A stretch of 64,000 nucleotides of DNA, taken from Thermoplasmata archaeon. Its GTDB lineage: Archaea > Thermoplasmatota > Thermoplasmata > RBG-16-68-12 > SOIM01. The first letter of the stretch is position 1. Every line of letters begins with the position of its first letter. Location of the stretch: assembly GCA_023140195.1 (NCBI GenBank), contig JAGLME010000009.1, forward strand, positions 1 to 64,000, in the 5' to 3' direction. Shown piece after piece: positions 17,970 to 28,500 of this stretch. The position numbers and the translations under genes are program-made. Below the pieces are notes generated by a model. That model was not told the origin of the DNA. It worked only from the letters and a program-made list of their open reading frames with translations, and made no database searches.

Positions 17970-19033
17970 CCGGAAGGCGGAACGCAATGGATAACGGAAC
18001 CGGCAAACTGGGATGGATTGAGAAGCTTCTCGCGTTATGGGTGGTACTCTGCATTATCATTGGGCTTTCATTGGGAAAGTATCTTCCCGAAATCAGTAGG
18101 CATCTCGAAATCGGCATTCCCATAGGGTTGTTCTTGATGATCTATCCAGCCATGACCAAGATAGAGCTGGGAGATCTCAAGAAAGCCCTCAGAAGCAAGA
18201 AACAAGTTGGAATCATCGTCTTCTTCAACTATGCTGTCAACCCCTTCTTACTCTACGCTTTGGGATTCATATTCTTTGGAAACATCCTTCCCTATTTTGG
18301 CCTAATAACCGAGGAGACTGCAAGGTATTTGTGGACTGGGTTGATTCTGCTCGGCGTTGCCCCCTGCATAGCCATGGTTTTGGTGTGGACTGACCTTGCT
18401 AAAGGAAACGGCCCGCTTGGAATAGTGCTTATGGCCTGGAACTCCATTATCCAGGTGATTACGACCCCACTCTATATTGCATTGCTTGTAGGCACGTATA
18501 TAGCCATCGACATAGTCCTGATCGGCGAAAGCGTCCTGCTCTATCTGGGCTTACCACTGCTGTTCGGCGTCATAACCCGCAGAGAAGTGATAAAGCGCAG
18601 GTCTGAAGCATGGTTGAACAAGAAGTTGATGCCATACTTCAATGCCATGCAGTTGTTGGCGCTACTCTTTACCATGGTCGTGATGTTCTCTTTGAAAGGC
18701 GGAGTCATAATTGACAATCCCAATCTGATTTGGCAGATGGCGATACCTGTGATTCTATTCTTCTTCTTGCTGTTCAACCTCGTCTATTACACCTCCAGAC
18801 GTTTGGGCTATGATTATGATGATTCGGCCACTATGGGATTCCATTGTACGGGTAGAAACTTCGAACTAGCCATTGCTATTGCATTGATTGCTTTTGCATC
18901 GATGCCGATGGTGGCGGTCTCCACCGTAGTCGGACCATTGATCGAGATTCCTGTAATGCTTGCCCTAGTATGGGTAGCTCTTCGAAGAAGAAGCAGGCTG
19001 CGGGAGAAGTTGGTCAGCCGTCTCGATCAATGA
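17960..19033 (+). CDS. acr3: ACR3-type arsenite efflux permease
   Basis: 357 residues (348 if the in-frame ATG at 17987 is used), with about ten membrane helices. The diagnostic ACR3 features are the cysteine in GVAPCIAMVLVWTDLAKGN, GFHCTGRNFELAIAIAL, and the glutamate in VGPLIEIPVMLALVWV. Cys and Glu are the residues needed for As(III) extrusion. The family exports arsenite (and sometimes antimonite) by proton exchange. Its start overlaps the end of arsR by 10 bases, and AAGGT precedes 17960. No arsenate reductase (arsC) or arsA is adjacent, so the cassette handles arsenite directly. The unit lies inside a pair of inverted repeats. Confidence 0.93.
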   Translation: MCVAGRRNAMDNGTGKLGWIEKLLALWVVLCIIIGLSLGKYLPEISRHLEIGIPIGLFLMIYPAMTKIELGDLKKALRSKKQVGIIVFFNYAVNPFLLYALGFIFFGNILPYFGLITEETARYLWTGLILLGVAPCIAMVLVWTDLAKGNGPLGIVLMAWNSIIQVITTPLYIALLVGTYIAIDIVLIGESVLLYLGLPLLFGVITRREVIKRRSEAWLNKKLMPYFNAMQLLALLFTMVVMFSLKGGVIIDNPNLIWQMAIPVILFFFLLFNLVYYTSRRLGYDYDDSATMGFHCTGRNFELAIAIALIAFASMPMVAVSTVVGPLIEIPVMLALVWVALRRRSRLREKLVSRLDQ

Positions 19034-19173
19034 CCGAGACAGGCAGAAAGTCGGAGGACGGAAACGAGTTCTAGGCACATGACATGGTGAGGGTTATCCA
19101 TTCTAGAACAAGTTGACTACTGAATGGAGAGCCAACTCTCAAGAAATGTCGTGTTTGACGATTCAAGTCGTGC

Positions 19174-19250
19174 TGACATATCTTCTACTTCAGTAGAACA
19201 CACAAGATATACCGAGTGCAGTCGCACTTGATAATGATTGACGACATTTT
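19174..19250 (-). repeat. Right inverted repeat flanking the ars cassette
   Basis: Reverse-oriented partner of 17199-17274 (about 84 percent identical by hand alignment). Its outer part, GTCGCACTTGATAATGATTG then ACGACAT, is itself a hairpin of the dispersed ATGTCG/CGACAT family. A further imperfect dyad with ATGTC...GACAT arms adjoins at 19146-19179. Confidence 0.85.
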
Positions 19251-19267
19251 CCAATCCTTCACTGCAT

Positions 19268-19310
19268 GGTACGATTCAAGATATCGTACCACACTTGAAA
19301 GCTCATATAA
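19268..19310 (+). promoter_or_regulatory. Promoter with 8-bp inverted repeat
   Basis: GGTACGAT (19268-19275) and ATCGTACC (19283-19290) form a perfect dyad directly upstream of the TATA box CATATAA (19304-19310). The box supports a start at 19384 for the next gene. Confidence 0.45.
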
Positions 19311-19383
19311 GTTTGAACCAATCTCTATTAATAGCGACCAGCCCATATTTCATTTCGCAAACGCTGGTGGAGTGGACGGTGTG

Positions 19384-22245
19384 ATGAATACTCTTGAGAA
19401 GCTTGGAAGGAATGCACGGTCGAGGAGCCCCTTGACCAGACTGAAAGTGAACGTGGTTCTGGCCATTCTCATACTGAACGGCATAGTTGTCGTTATTTAT
19501 TCATTGCCAACTCAACAGGCAATGGCGGGATGGTGGCTTTCAAGAGACCTGGTCACGGATGGAATCGATGATGACCAGCTTTCACGTGAGTCGGCTGTGG
19601 CAACCGACCTTTTCGGAAATGTCCATGTAGCATGGATGGACGGGAACCTTGACGGTAGCGGTGGGGATTATGACGTTTTCTACAGGAAATGGAACGCATC
19701 AACGGGAGGTTGGGGTCCAAGGACTCTTATTACAGACGACAACCTGAACAACACCGGGCCATCACAGGGACCAGATGTAAAAACCGACTCAAATGGAAAC
19801 GTTCACATAGTTTGGAATGACGGTAGCCCTCTGGATGGAAGCGGATCGGATATGGACATCTTCTGGAGGATGTGGAACGTAACAACTGGCTCGTGGACTC
19901 GGAGGACGCTCGTCAGCGATGATCTCAACAATAGCGGAGAATCGACAACGGCGAGGCTCGCATCCGACCGCTTTGGAAACATTCATGTCACATGGTATGA
20001 CATATCTCCGGAATTCCGGGGGAGCCAGTACAGAAAGTGGAACGGGACTACGCAGACCTGGGAAGGCAGAATGTCGCCAAACGCAATCTCAGCAAATACT
20101 CGATATTCCGACATAGCGGTTGATCTCCAAGGGGATGTGCACATAGCTTGGGAAGACTCTCGGAACATATCTGGCAAGGGATGGGTAGATGGCATATTCC
20201 ACAGAAAACTCGACTCGGTTTCGCTATCATGGGGGCCTATCACGCATGTGAACTACGACAACTACATCGATCCACCAGCATACAATTTGAACCAAATGAC
20301 TGTGGATGTTCTTGGGAACGTGTACGTGGTCTGGGAGGACCTGAATGACTTCGGAGGTCCGAGCGGGGGCGACCCTGATATATATTACACGAAGTGGAAC
20401 GCGACATCGGAAAGCTGGGAGCCCAGCGTTCTCGTATCCAACGACCCGGCAAACACTGGTGGCTCTAATGATGCTGCGGTGTGTTCGGATCCTATGGGGA
20501 ATGTTCACATAGTATGGGGGGACAAGAGCGACGTGGATGGTGCAGGAACGACCTATGGGGACATACTCTACAAGAGGTTGGACGCTGTTTCCGATTCGTT
20601 GGGAAACACGAAGTCACTCACGAACGATCTCAACGATCAATTCTTTGCACGGCGTTCGGACATTGCATGTGACGATCTGGGGAATGTGATTGTGGTCTGG
20701 GGAGATATGAGTGGTTTGATGAGCAGTGGACCGGATTGGGATATCTACCTGCTGAGATTTGAAGGCGACATCGCACTCCCGGACTACATCCCGGTGGAGG
20801 TCTCGCCCTCCGTCAGCAAGAGGGTTCTCACCGGAAGCAACAATGTCATATCGGCCAAGACCTACAACGGTGGACAGGCGTCCACAAAGGTATCCACTTT
20901 AGCTTTCTACGAGTCAACGACTCCGGGTTCTGCCTTCTACAGGGGGACCGTGTCACCTTTGGGGACGTTGGAACGGTCGCCTCTGCATCAGCGTATCTGG
21001 ACCGCCCCGTTGACTCCCGGGACCATTCAGATAGTGATAAAGGTCGACTATTGGGACTCCTTGGCCGAGGTCTCTGAAGCAAACAACTACTACAGCATCG
21101 AGTTCATCGTGGAAGCCCCTCCGCCTCCACCGCTTCCCCCTACGAACCTCACGACCGAAGTGGTGAACGGTGACGACATTCGACTCAGCTGGACCACTTT
21201 GAACGATACATCCGTGGATCACTATCTAATCTATCGAAGCACGGACCAAAGGGGATTCGACTTCTCCGCACCGATATATGACACTTCATCCGAAGCAAAT
21301 CCGCAAAGAACCAACTGGACCGATGTCGATGCGGCGAATCCGAGCGCTCCCGCGGAATACTATTACGTGGTGAGGGCGGTGAACGCATTTGGAATGAAGA
21401 GCGCCACAAGCAACACCGCCGGAAAATGGACTAAGGCGTTCTCGCCGGGCCTCAATGCCTTTTCGATACCCCTGGAACCCTATTATGCCAGGAACATAAG
21501 CTGGTACGCGGACGTCATTCCGAACGTGGAACGAATACGATGGATGGACCCAACCGGCCATTGGATAACCCACCTCGAGACCATGGATGAAGGGACCCGC
21601 GACACTCCCATCGAGATGGGAAGGGGATACGAGATATTCCTCACACCTCAGACCTTCTTCACTTTCAACGGTTATCCCGCCTCGATGATCAGATTCCAAG
21701 AGGGATTGGGAGATACGATCAATTACAGGACCGGCTTGTCAGCTCAAACGATCGGGTCGGATGTGATACTCAACTGGTATCCAGCGACCGGTGCAACGCA
21801 GTACAGAATCTTCAGATCGGAAAAGCGGAATGGTCTGCACGATTCGCCCCTGCAGCCGGTGGACACGGTTCCGGCGATCCAGACCACATGGACTGATCTT
21901 GGCGTCCTGTCCGGCGAAGGAGAGCGCTATTACATTGTCATTCCTGTGGATTCCTTGGGAGAGTTGGGGAGCGGGACGTACGGCGTTGGAGTGTTCACGA
22001 AAGAGTATCTTTCAGGGTCCGACACCTTTGCCTTGCCGTTGAAACCTTTGGAGGGTCATTCCCTGGATTGGTATTGCGACTACATCCAGAATGTCGTGGG
22101 GATAGCCTCTATGTTGAATGAAATGTGGAAGTATCACGCAAAAGAGATGCCTCAGGGAGTCTATGACATAGATGTCCTTCAAGGTGAAGGATACCAGATT
22201 TCGATAGATGGTCCTTCATCAAAGTTCACCTTCGTCGGGTACTAG
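19384..22245 (+). CDS. Secreted seven-bladed propeller / CARDB / FN3 protein
   Basis: 953 residues from 19384. The longer frame to 19216 would begin inside the inverted repeat and before the TATA box. The signal segment is RLKVNVVLAILILNGIVVV. Seven repeats of the form DxxGNVHVxWxD follow (FGNVHVAWMD, NGNVHIVWND, FGNIHVTWYD, QGDVHIAWED and three more), enough for one seven-bladed beta-propeller. Then come a CARDB-like domain with WDSLAEVSEANN and an FN3 domain opening LPPTNLTTEV. Two repeats close the protein, each with FxxPLEP...W...G-Y-x-I and separated by an FN3-like unit. Such proteins are common in Thermoplasmatota genomes; the ligand is unknown. Confidence 0.8.
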   Translation: MNTLEKLGRNARSRSPLTRLKVNVVLAILILNGIVVVIYSLPTQQAMAGWWLSRDLVTDGIDDDQLSRESAVATDLFGNVHVAWMDGNLDGSGGDYDVFYRKWNASTGGWGPRTLITDDNLNNTGPSQGPDVKTDSNGNVHIVWNDGSPLDGSGSDMDIFWRMWNVTTGSWTRRTLVSDDLNNSGESTTARLASDRFGNIHVTWYDISPEFRGSQYRKWNGTTQTWEGRMSPNAISANTRYSDIAVDLQGDVHIAWEDSRNISGKGWVDGIFHRKLDSVSLSWGPITHVNYDNYIDPPAYNLNQMTVDVLGNVYVVWEDLNDFGGPSGGDPDIYYTKWNATSESWEPSVLVSNDPANTGGSNDAAVCSDPMGNVHIVWGDKSDVDGAGTTYGDILYKRLDAVSDSLGNTKSLTNDLNDQFFARRSDIACDDLGNVIVVWGDMSGLMSSGPDWDIYLLRFEGDIALPDYIPVEVSPSVSKRVLTGSNNVISAKTYNGGQASTKVSTLAFYESTTPGSAFYRGTVSPLGTLERSPLHQRIWTAPLTPGTIQIVIKVDYWDSLAEVSEANNYYSIEFIVEAPPPPPLPPTNLTTEVVNGDDIRLSWTTLNDTSVDHYLIYRSTDQRGFDFSAPIYDTSSEANPQRTNWTDVDAANPSAPAEYYYVVRAVNAFGMKSATSNTAGKWTKAFSPGLNAFSIPLEPYYARNISWYADVIPNVERIRWMDPTGHWITHLETMDEGTRDTPIEMGRGYEIFLTPQTFFTFNGYPASMIRFQEGLGDTINYRTGLSAQTIGSDVILNWYPATGATQYRIFRSEKRNGLHDSPLQPVDTVPAIQTTWTDLGVLSGEGERYYIVIPVDSLGELGSGTYGVGVFTKEYLSGSDTFALPLKPLEGHSLDWYCDYIQNVVGIASMLNEMWKYHAKEMPQGVYDIDVLQGEGYQISIDGPSSKFTFVGY

Positions 22246-22297
22246 GACATTCCACCAGTTCCAGGCAGAGTATCGAGGTCTTGTTTTCAGAGATCAC

Positions 22298-22330
22298 AAA
22301 TGACGTGGTTCGAAAAGGAGTACGACATTT
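22298..22330. repeat. AAATGACG...CGACATTT hairpin after the propeller gene
   Basis: Imperfect dyad about 55 bases after the stop codon, a member of the dispersed palindrome family. Arms AAATGACG and CGACATTT differ at one pair. Confidence 0.55.
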
Positions 22331-22488
22331 CTCATTCTGCCGATGTTACAGATGAAATCCAGATTTCAACTCCAATGTCAGGAAGGGAAGCGGAATGTTG
22401 AGTCAAAAAAGAGTCTGAATCCTTTTGGGTCTCTGCACAAGCTTCGTCTTCTCGATTGTGTAACGTCTCCTAGTGGCCTGGGCAGAAA

Positions 22489-22498
22489 GCTTTATTAG
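22489..22498 (+). promoter_or_regulatory. TATA box of the 22535 gene
   Basis: GCTTTATTAG lies about 40 bases before the start, with GGAGG at 22520-22524 between them. Confidence 0.45.
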
Positions 22499-22534
22499 AA
22501 CCAACGTAGGTCTACTATCGGAGGCGCTGTGGGC

Positions 22535-25444
22535 ATGAATAATAGAGATGTAAGTCTAATTCTGATAGCATTTGTGATCGTAAGCACATTCTCTTTTGCT
22601 GTGATGGTTCTGCCTGAGAATGCCAGAGCCGCGACTCTATTTGTAGGTGGAACCGGTCCTGGTAACTACACGAAGATCCAGGACGCGATAGACGTTGCGA
22701 ACCCTGGCGATACGGTCTATGTCTATGGTGGGTGGTTTTACGAGGACATTCTGGTTCATACAACAATCTCTTTGGTCGGGGAAGATCGGGACACAACCAT
22801 AATCCAAGGCACAACGGCGGGAGATGTTATTGCTGTCACAGCCAATTGGTCAAATATCACTGGGTTCACCGTGATAAACAGCGGTCCATCAGAAGGCGAT
22901 GCGGGGATCGAACTCCGTTCGGTCACTAACTGCATGGTTTTCAACAACATCATTTGGAACAATCGGGAGGGGATTTCCGTTTGGCAATCCTTCTACAACA
23001 TTCTCGCAAACAACACAGTTTTGAATAATGTTCACGGCATATTCTTCAGGTCTTCCGCCTTCAACAGTGTCGCAAACAATATCTTTTTGGATGGAAGCGT
23101 GGGCGTGTACCTTGACCCAGCAAGTAGCAATAACAGCTTCCTCGATAATGACATTTCATCAAACACCTTGGAGGGAGTCTATATCGAGAACTCCGATGAT
23201 AATACCATTTCCGGCAACGATGTTTCGAGTAACGGCCATGGAATATCACTCGTTGGTTCCAGAAACAATGTGCTGACTGGAAATGCAATGCTGGAGAATG
23301 GAGTTCTCATACTGGGCGACTCGCTTGAATACTGGAACACCCACTCCATTGATGCTTCCAACATCATCAATGGCAAACCGGTCTACTACTGGAAAAATAC
23401 CACGGGAGGAACGATTCCCTCAGGTGCTGGTGAGGTAGTACTCGCGAACTGCACAGATGTGATTGTTAAGAATCAGAATGTCAGCGATGGCACTGTTGGA
23501 ATAGCAACTGGGTTCTCATCTGGGATTACCATCCTGAATAACACCGCCTCCTCAAGCGGTCACACTGGCATTTACGTGCATCGATCCCACAACAATACGA
23601 TTCGCAACAACACTGTCTCACACAGCCTGCGGACCGGCATCCACATCGAGTTATCAAATGACAACACAATCTCTGAAAATGTTGTCTCGGGCAATGAGGT
23701 GGGCATTGCTTCGAACAACTCTAATAGGAATAGCATGTCGGACAATTCTGTCATCTCAAACACACGGACAGGAATCCTATTGAAATCATCTCAGAACTCA
23801 ATCGTCTCACGCAACTTTGTCTCAAGCAACAGATTCGGCATTGACGTCAATCGTTCCATGTACGTTACCCTGTCAGACAACACGATGATACGGGATGGGA
23901 TCCTCATATCCCGTGGTTCGCTTCAGCACTGGACCACTCATGCAATTGACTCGCTCAACACGGTCAATGGAAAATCGGTCTATTACTGGAAGAACACTGT
24001 GGGAGGAACTGTTCCTCCGGGGGCAGGTGAGGTGATACTCGCGAATTGCACCGCCGTCACGGTCGAGAATCAGAATCTCAGCGACGGCACCGTGGGAATC
24101 GAGCTCGGCCATTCGACCAACAACACCATCTCAAACAATATGGCAAATTCGAACAGTCTGGCTGGTATATATCTATGGGTGTCAGAAGGCAACACGATAT
24201 TCAACAACACAGCATCCTCGAACAGAGGATGGGGTGTGGCCAACGATTGTTCGGACAAAAATGTTATCATCGGCAACTTCGTCTCAGACAACAAAGACGG
24301 CATTTTCCACTGGATTGGGGGCAGGAATTTAATCGTCAACAACACCGCCCTGAACAACCAGAACGGGATATCTCTTTGGTCGTGCCCCAACTGTCAGATC
24401 TACCACAACGTTCTCATGAACAACGGACGGCAGGCCTGGAACGACCAGAATGCCAGTCAGTGGGACAACGGTTACCCCTCGGGCGGCAACTACTGGTCTG
24501 ACTATATGGGAATAGACAACTGTAGTGGACCTAACCAAGACGTGTGTCCTGACCCCGATGGAATAGGAGACACTCCCTATGACATAGAGATCTATGGCCA
24601 GGACAGATACCCACTAATGGTTCCCACGAATCTTCCTCCTCCGGGTTCGCCAACGATACTGCAAGCGGAACTGTCAGGCAGGAATCTGGAGAATGTGACT
24701 GTGATATGGTCTCTCTCTCCAGATGATGCAACCGGGCTCAGGTCTGTCGTCGGTTATCAGATTCAAAGGAACGTTTCCTACGCCCCCGACGGTACTGGCT
24801 ACGCAAGCGTTGCCTATGTCCCCAATGGCACAAATGAATACACTGATGGTCTGGCCGGCGATGGCGATCCCAATAGCTACTTCTATCGAGTGTGTGCAGT
24901 AGATCTGCTCAACAATACTACATGTGCAGCGAATCAAGCTGGGAAATTCACCAGGCCATTGCAAGAAGGCCCGAGTCTGATATCTGTGCCATTGGTTCAA
25001 GCAAATGAATCCATAGGGAAGGTTCTGCAAACCGTCAAATTTGACAAAGCCTGGAGTTACGTCGCTTGGGATTTCGAGAATCCGTGGAAATGGTATATGA
25101 CCTTCAAGTCCTACAAAGGGGACTTGAAGACAACCAATCACAAAGTGGGTATATGGGTTAACGTCACCGAGGAGTCGAATCTCACTGTTGCGGGAATCGT
25201 TCCCTTGACAACCTCAATTCAATTGCATAATGGATGGAATCTGGTAGGTTTTCCTTCGTTCTGTACGGATTATACTGTCGGAGAGTTCAAGCTTGAAACC
25301 GGTGTGATGAGAGTGGAGGGCTTCGATCTTTCAGCTCCGCCCTACTTCCTCAAGCTTATGAAGGATGGGGAGCTTTTCCAGGCGGGATACGGATATTGGG
25401 TTTACTCTACTCTCACTGTTGTATGGACCACAGACAACTCGTAG
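22535..25444 (+). CDS. Secreted NosD-type beta-helix protein with FN3-like C-terminus
   Basis: 969 residues from the ATG at 22535, which has GGAGG 10 bases upstream; a GTG six bases earlier is also possible. The signal peptide ends near NARAATLFVGG. The sequence GGTGPGNYTKIQDAIDVANP starts a pectate-lyase-like beta-helix, followed by many NNTISxN PbH1 coils typical of NosD/CASH proteins, to about residue 700. YWKNTTGGTIPSGAGEVVLANCT occurs twice with small changes, as it does in the 1774-residue protein, so these share a larger module. A Ca-loop-like DGIGDTPYDI follows, then an FN3 domain and a C-terminal pair of domains with GWNLVGFPS and AGYGYWVYS. Confidence 0.85.
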   Translation: MNNRDVSLILIAFVIVSTFSFAVMVLPENARAATLFVGGTGPGNYTKIQDAIDVANPGDTVYVYGGWFYEDILVHTTISLVGEDRDTTIIQGTTAGDVIAVTANWSNITGFTVINSGPSEGDAGIELRSVTNCMVFNNIIWNNREGISVWQSFYNILANNTVLNNVHGIFFRSSAFNSVANNIFLDGSVGVYLDPASSNNSFLDNDISSNTLEGVYIENSDDNTISGNDVSSNGHGISLVGSRNNVLTGNAMLENGVLILGDSLEYWNTHSIDASNIINGKPVYYWKNTTGGTIPSGAGEVVLANCTDVIVKNQNVSDGTVGIATGFSSGITILNNTASSSGHTGIYVHRSHNNTIRNNTVSHSLRTGIHIELSNDNTISENVVSGNEVGIASNNSNRNSMSDNSVISNTRTGILLKSSQNSIVSRNFVSSNRFGIDVNRSMYVTLSDNTMIRDGILISRGSLQHWTTHAIDSLNTVNGKSVYYWKNTVGGTVPPGAGEVILANCTAVTVENQNLSDGTVGIELGHSTNNTISNNMANSNSLAGIYLWVSEGNTIFNNTASSNRGWGVANDCSDKNVIIGNFVSDNKDGIFHWIGGRNLIVNNTALNNQNGISLWSCPNCQIYHNVLMNNGRQAWNDQNASQWDNGYPSGGNYWSDYMGIDNCSGPNQDVCPDPDGIGDTPYDIEIYGQDRYPLMVPTNLPPPGSPTILQAELSGRNLENVTVIWSLSPDDATGLRSVVGYQIQRNVSYAPDGTGYASVAYVPNGTNEYTDGLAGDGDPNSYFYRVCAVDLLNNTTCAANQAGKFTRPLQEGPSLISVPLVQANESIGKVLQTVKFDKAWSYVAWDFENPWKWYMTFKSYKGDLKTTNHKVGIWVNVTEESNLTVAGIVPLTTSIQLHNGWNLVGFPSFCTDYTVGEFKLETGVMRVEGFDLSAPPYFLKLMKDGELFQAGYGYWVYSTLTVVWTTDNS

Positions 25445-25526
25445 AAGCATCATGGAGTTCAAATCCTACAGAAGCCGATGGAGGGCTTCAGACTCAAGTT
25501 TCAGAGCAGATCGGAAAATCAAGGAT

Positions 25527-25560
25527 ATATGTCGCACTCCATAGGGAAGGATGACATATC
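25527..25560. repeat. ATATGTCGCACTCC hairpin between convergent genes
   Basis: ATATGTCGCACTCC pairs imperfectly with GGAAGGATGACATAT across a short loop. It lies between the stop codons of two convergent surface-protein genes, a position suited to 3'-end formation. Confidence 0.55.
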
Positions 25561-25592
25561 TCCCCAAGACGAATCCCTCTTTATGACTTCTC

Positions 25593-28500
25593 TCATATGC
25601 TGAGAACTACCGAAACAGTTGCTTGTCCTCCGTCATCGTCTGTTACTGCCAGAGTGATGGTGTATGTCCCCCCAAAGGCATAGGAATGCATTGCTTTGTC
25701 CGCAATAGTTATCGGATTCACCTCGGGAGAAGGATAGGAATCAGGACTTATGCCATTGTTGTAGTAGATATGCTCAGTTGACGTTCCATCTCCCCAATCC
25801 CATTTGAAGTTGAGGTCATCACTACCTGGGTCTGAAGCCGTGGCAACGATCGTAATGTTGTGTCCGATGAAGTATGGCGTGAAGTCATCTATCACCCAAG
25901 TCCAAGTTTCCTCATGTCTTACATTGAAGTTGTGATGTATACTCTCCTCGCTTCCATCATCATATGACATTATCACCCAAGCGGGAGTGGCTCCCCATAT
26001 CTGTCCATTTATTGGGTCATCCTCTGGAGTGTAGTATGCTTTCGCTGAATATCTCTTCGAGAAATCTATTGATACATCTGCAAGATGAGCCATCTGATCG
26101 TTTGGACTACCGGGATATCTTGTTATGTTCGCACGTCCAATTTCCGTACCGTCCTCAAACAGATGGAATTCCACATTGTGCCACTTCTCGCCTGCTATTC
26201 GGAAGGCAAAGCTCGCATTGAAGAAGTAGTCGAAGTATTCTATGGTCGGGGAAACATTTTCTACGACTATGATCGTTTCGTTGGAAGCCACACCGCCATC
26301 GTCATCTTCCGCTTTCACCACAATCGTGAAGTTTCCATTGTCTCCATATGCATGGGAGAGGTTGGCATGTACTGTAAATGGGAATATCCCTGGGCCACTG
26401 TTCGGAGGGTCCGGACCAATGCCATTGTTGTAATATACTTCCGATTCCGAGGTTCCATCCCCCCAGTCAATGTTGATGAAGAGGTCATCACTTCCTGGGT
26501 CTGTCACTGTGATTCCGAGGTTGAATTGTTCCCCCTCGCTCACAGATGAGGGAATGTCAACGGTAATTGAGGGAGGAAGATTGTAGACAGAGACTCCTGC
26601 CTGAGCAGTACCCACTCCTCCGTCATCATCAATGACTGTAAACGTGACATTGTAGATGCCGTCATCACCATATTGATGTGTGGTGAAGTTCGTTCCAGTG
26701 GCGTCAGGCGGCTCATTCTCTTCGGTGATGACAGCAGTTTCATATCCCCCGTCCCCGAAATTCCAAACTGCTGAGTGAGTGTCAAGCCATCCTGGGTCAA
26801 CGAAGAACCCATCCATGGGACAAGCGTGGCTTCCTTCGAAGAAGGGGCACCGGGGGATACTTATCGAGGCCACGGGATCCTCATTTGTTGTGAGCAAGGG
26901 AGGTGTATCATCTATTCCTATTCCGCCATCATCATCAGTGACGGTCAGAACAACAGCGTGGGTGTCATTGTCCCCGTATGCGTGCGAAACCGAAGGACCT
27001 CCATTGAGAAGGATTGTTCCATCTCCGAAGTCCCAATCGTACGTGAAGGTGTCGTATATCCCTGGGTCGTAGACGGTCGCCTCGAAGAGTATCTCCTTTC
27101 CTTCGGGATAGGGTGGATTGAGAATGGTGCCGTCGAGACTGCGACTGGTCCATTCCGGAGTTGGCGGGACGTTGAGGACGGTGATGTTGCATGTATCCCA
27201 GTCGCTTTGTCCGCTGGCATCCGCAACCTTGAGAGTCACGATATAGACGCCATCGTCGTAGTAAACGTGCGTAGGCGTGGGTTCGGCTGCGTCCACATCG
27301 TTGGTGGAGTTCCCGTCTCCGTCGGTGTCGATTGAAGAGTCGAAGTCCCAGGCGTATTCAAGCTCACCGCCCAGACAGTACGCCTCGGTGCTGTTCGGAG
27401 ACCCGACGATGAGGGGACCGTAGAGGCCCGCCATCGCATAGATGCAATTGCCCACGGCTCCAGAACCGAAGTATACTCTCGGCTCCAACATGGGGGGTTT
27501 GGCTGACCAATTGCCCAGTATGGGGTTGTACATCTCGTTCAGGTCTGTGGAAATGCCCCACTCGTCCGTTCCACCATATGCGTAGATGTTTCCTCCGAGA
27601 GTCTCGGCGGAGAGACCCGACCGAGGGAGATTCATATTCGCCTTTGTTGACCATGACTCCGCAATTGGATCATATACCTCGACCGCACTCAGTGCACCAT
27701 ACGAGTCCCCTCCGATGGCGTAGATCTCATCTTCCAGGACAGTGGCCGCGAGATGTGCCCTCGGAGTCGGCAGACCGGGTTTCGTCGACCAGGTATCGTT
27801 GGCAGGATCGTACTCGAAGACTTCCCCGCAGGGATAGCACAGAAGCCAGGTGCTCCAGCCGCCAACCGTGTATATTCGATCATTCACGACAGCGACGCCA
27901 AAGGACTCCATCTGAATCGGCATTGGAGCTTTCGTGGTCCAGATGTTCGTGGCGGAATCGAATTCGAAGGTCGTATTCACAGATTGATTTCCATTGCTCC
28001 CGCCGATTGCATAGACCTTCCCGTCTACAGTGGCCAAGCCAAGATGGGCTCTTGCGGCGGGCAGGGTCGTCAGGTTGTGCCAGGAATCGGTGGCAGTATT
28101 GTACTTCATGAAGATTGACGTGGGATAGATGGCCGGATCGAAGGTATTTCCCCCGGCGTAGTAGATCTCGCCGTTCAGAGTCGCAGACCCGATACCGAAC
28201 GTCAGGGCTGGAACTTCAGCCCTGGGAGACCACCCTCCAACATTCGCTCCTTGGGAATAGCTGCCAGTTCCATTGAACTGGACAGCATCTCCTTCGTAGA
28301 CTGTTTGGTTCAGTCCGGCATCCGCAACCGGTCCGTCACATTCAACGACCTCTGCTTCCGTCGGAATCCAACCAGATACTGATTCGTTGGGCCTAGGAAT
28401 CTCGTAGAACCATATCGTGTAGGTCCCTGGAGGCACCTGCTCTCCGTGAGGTGGGTCACCGTAAGGAAAGCGGTACGTCTGGTTCCACGTTCCATTCAAC

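Noticed and set aside
19216-19383. N-terminal extension of the seven-bladed propeller protein
   Set aside because: It begins within the right inverted repeat and precedes the TATA box at 19304-19310; the start at 19384 gives a proper signal peptide.
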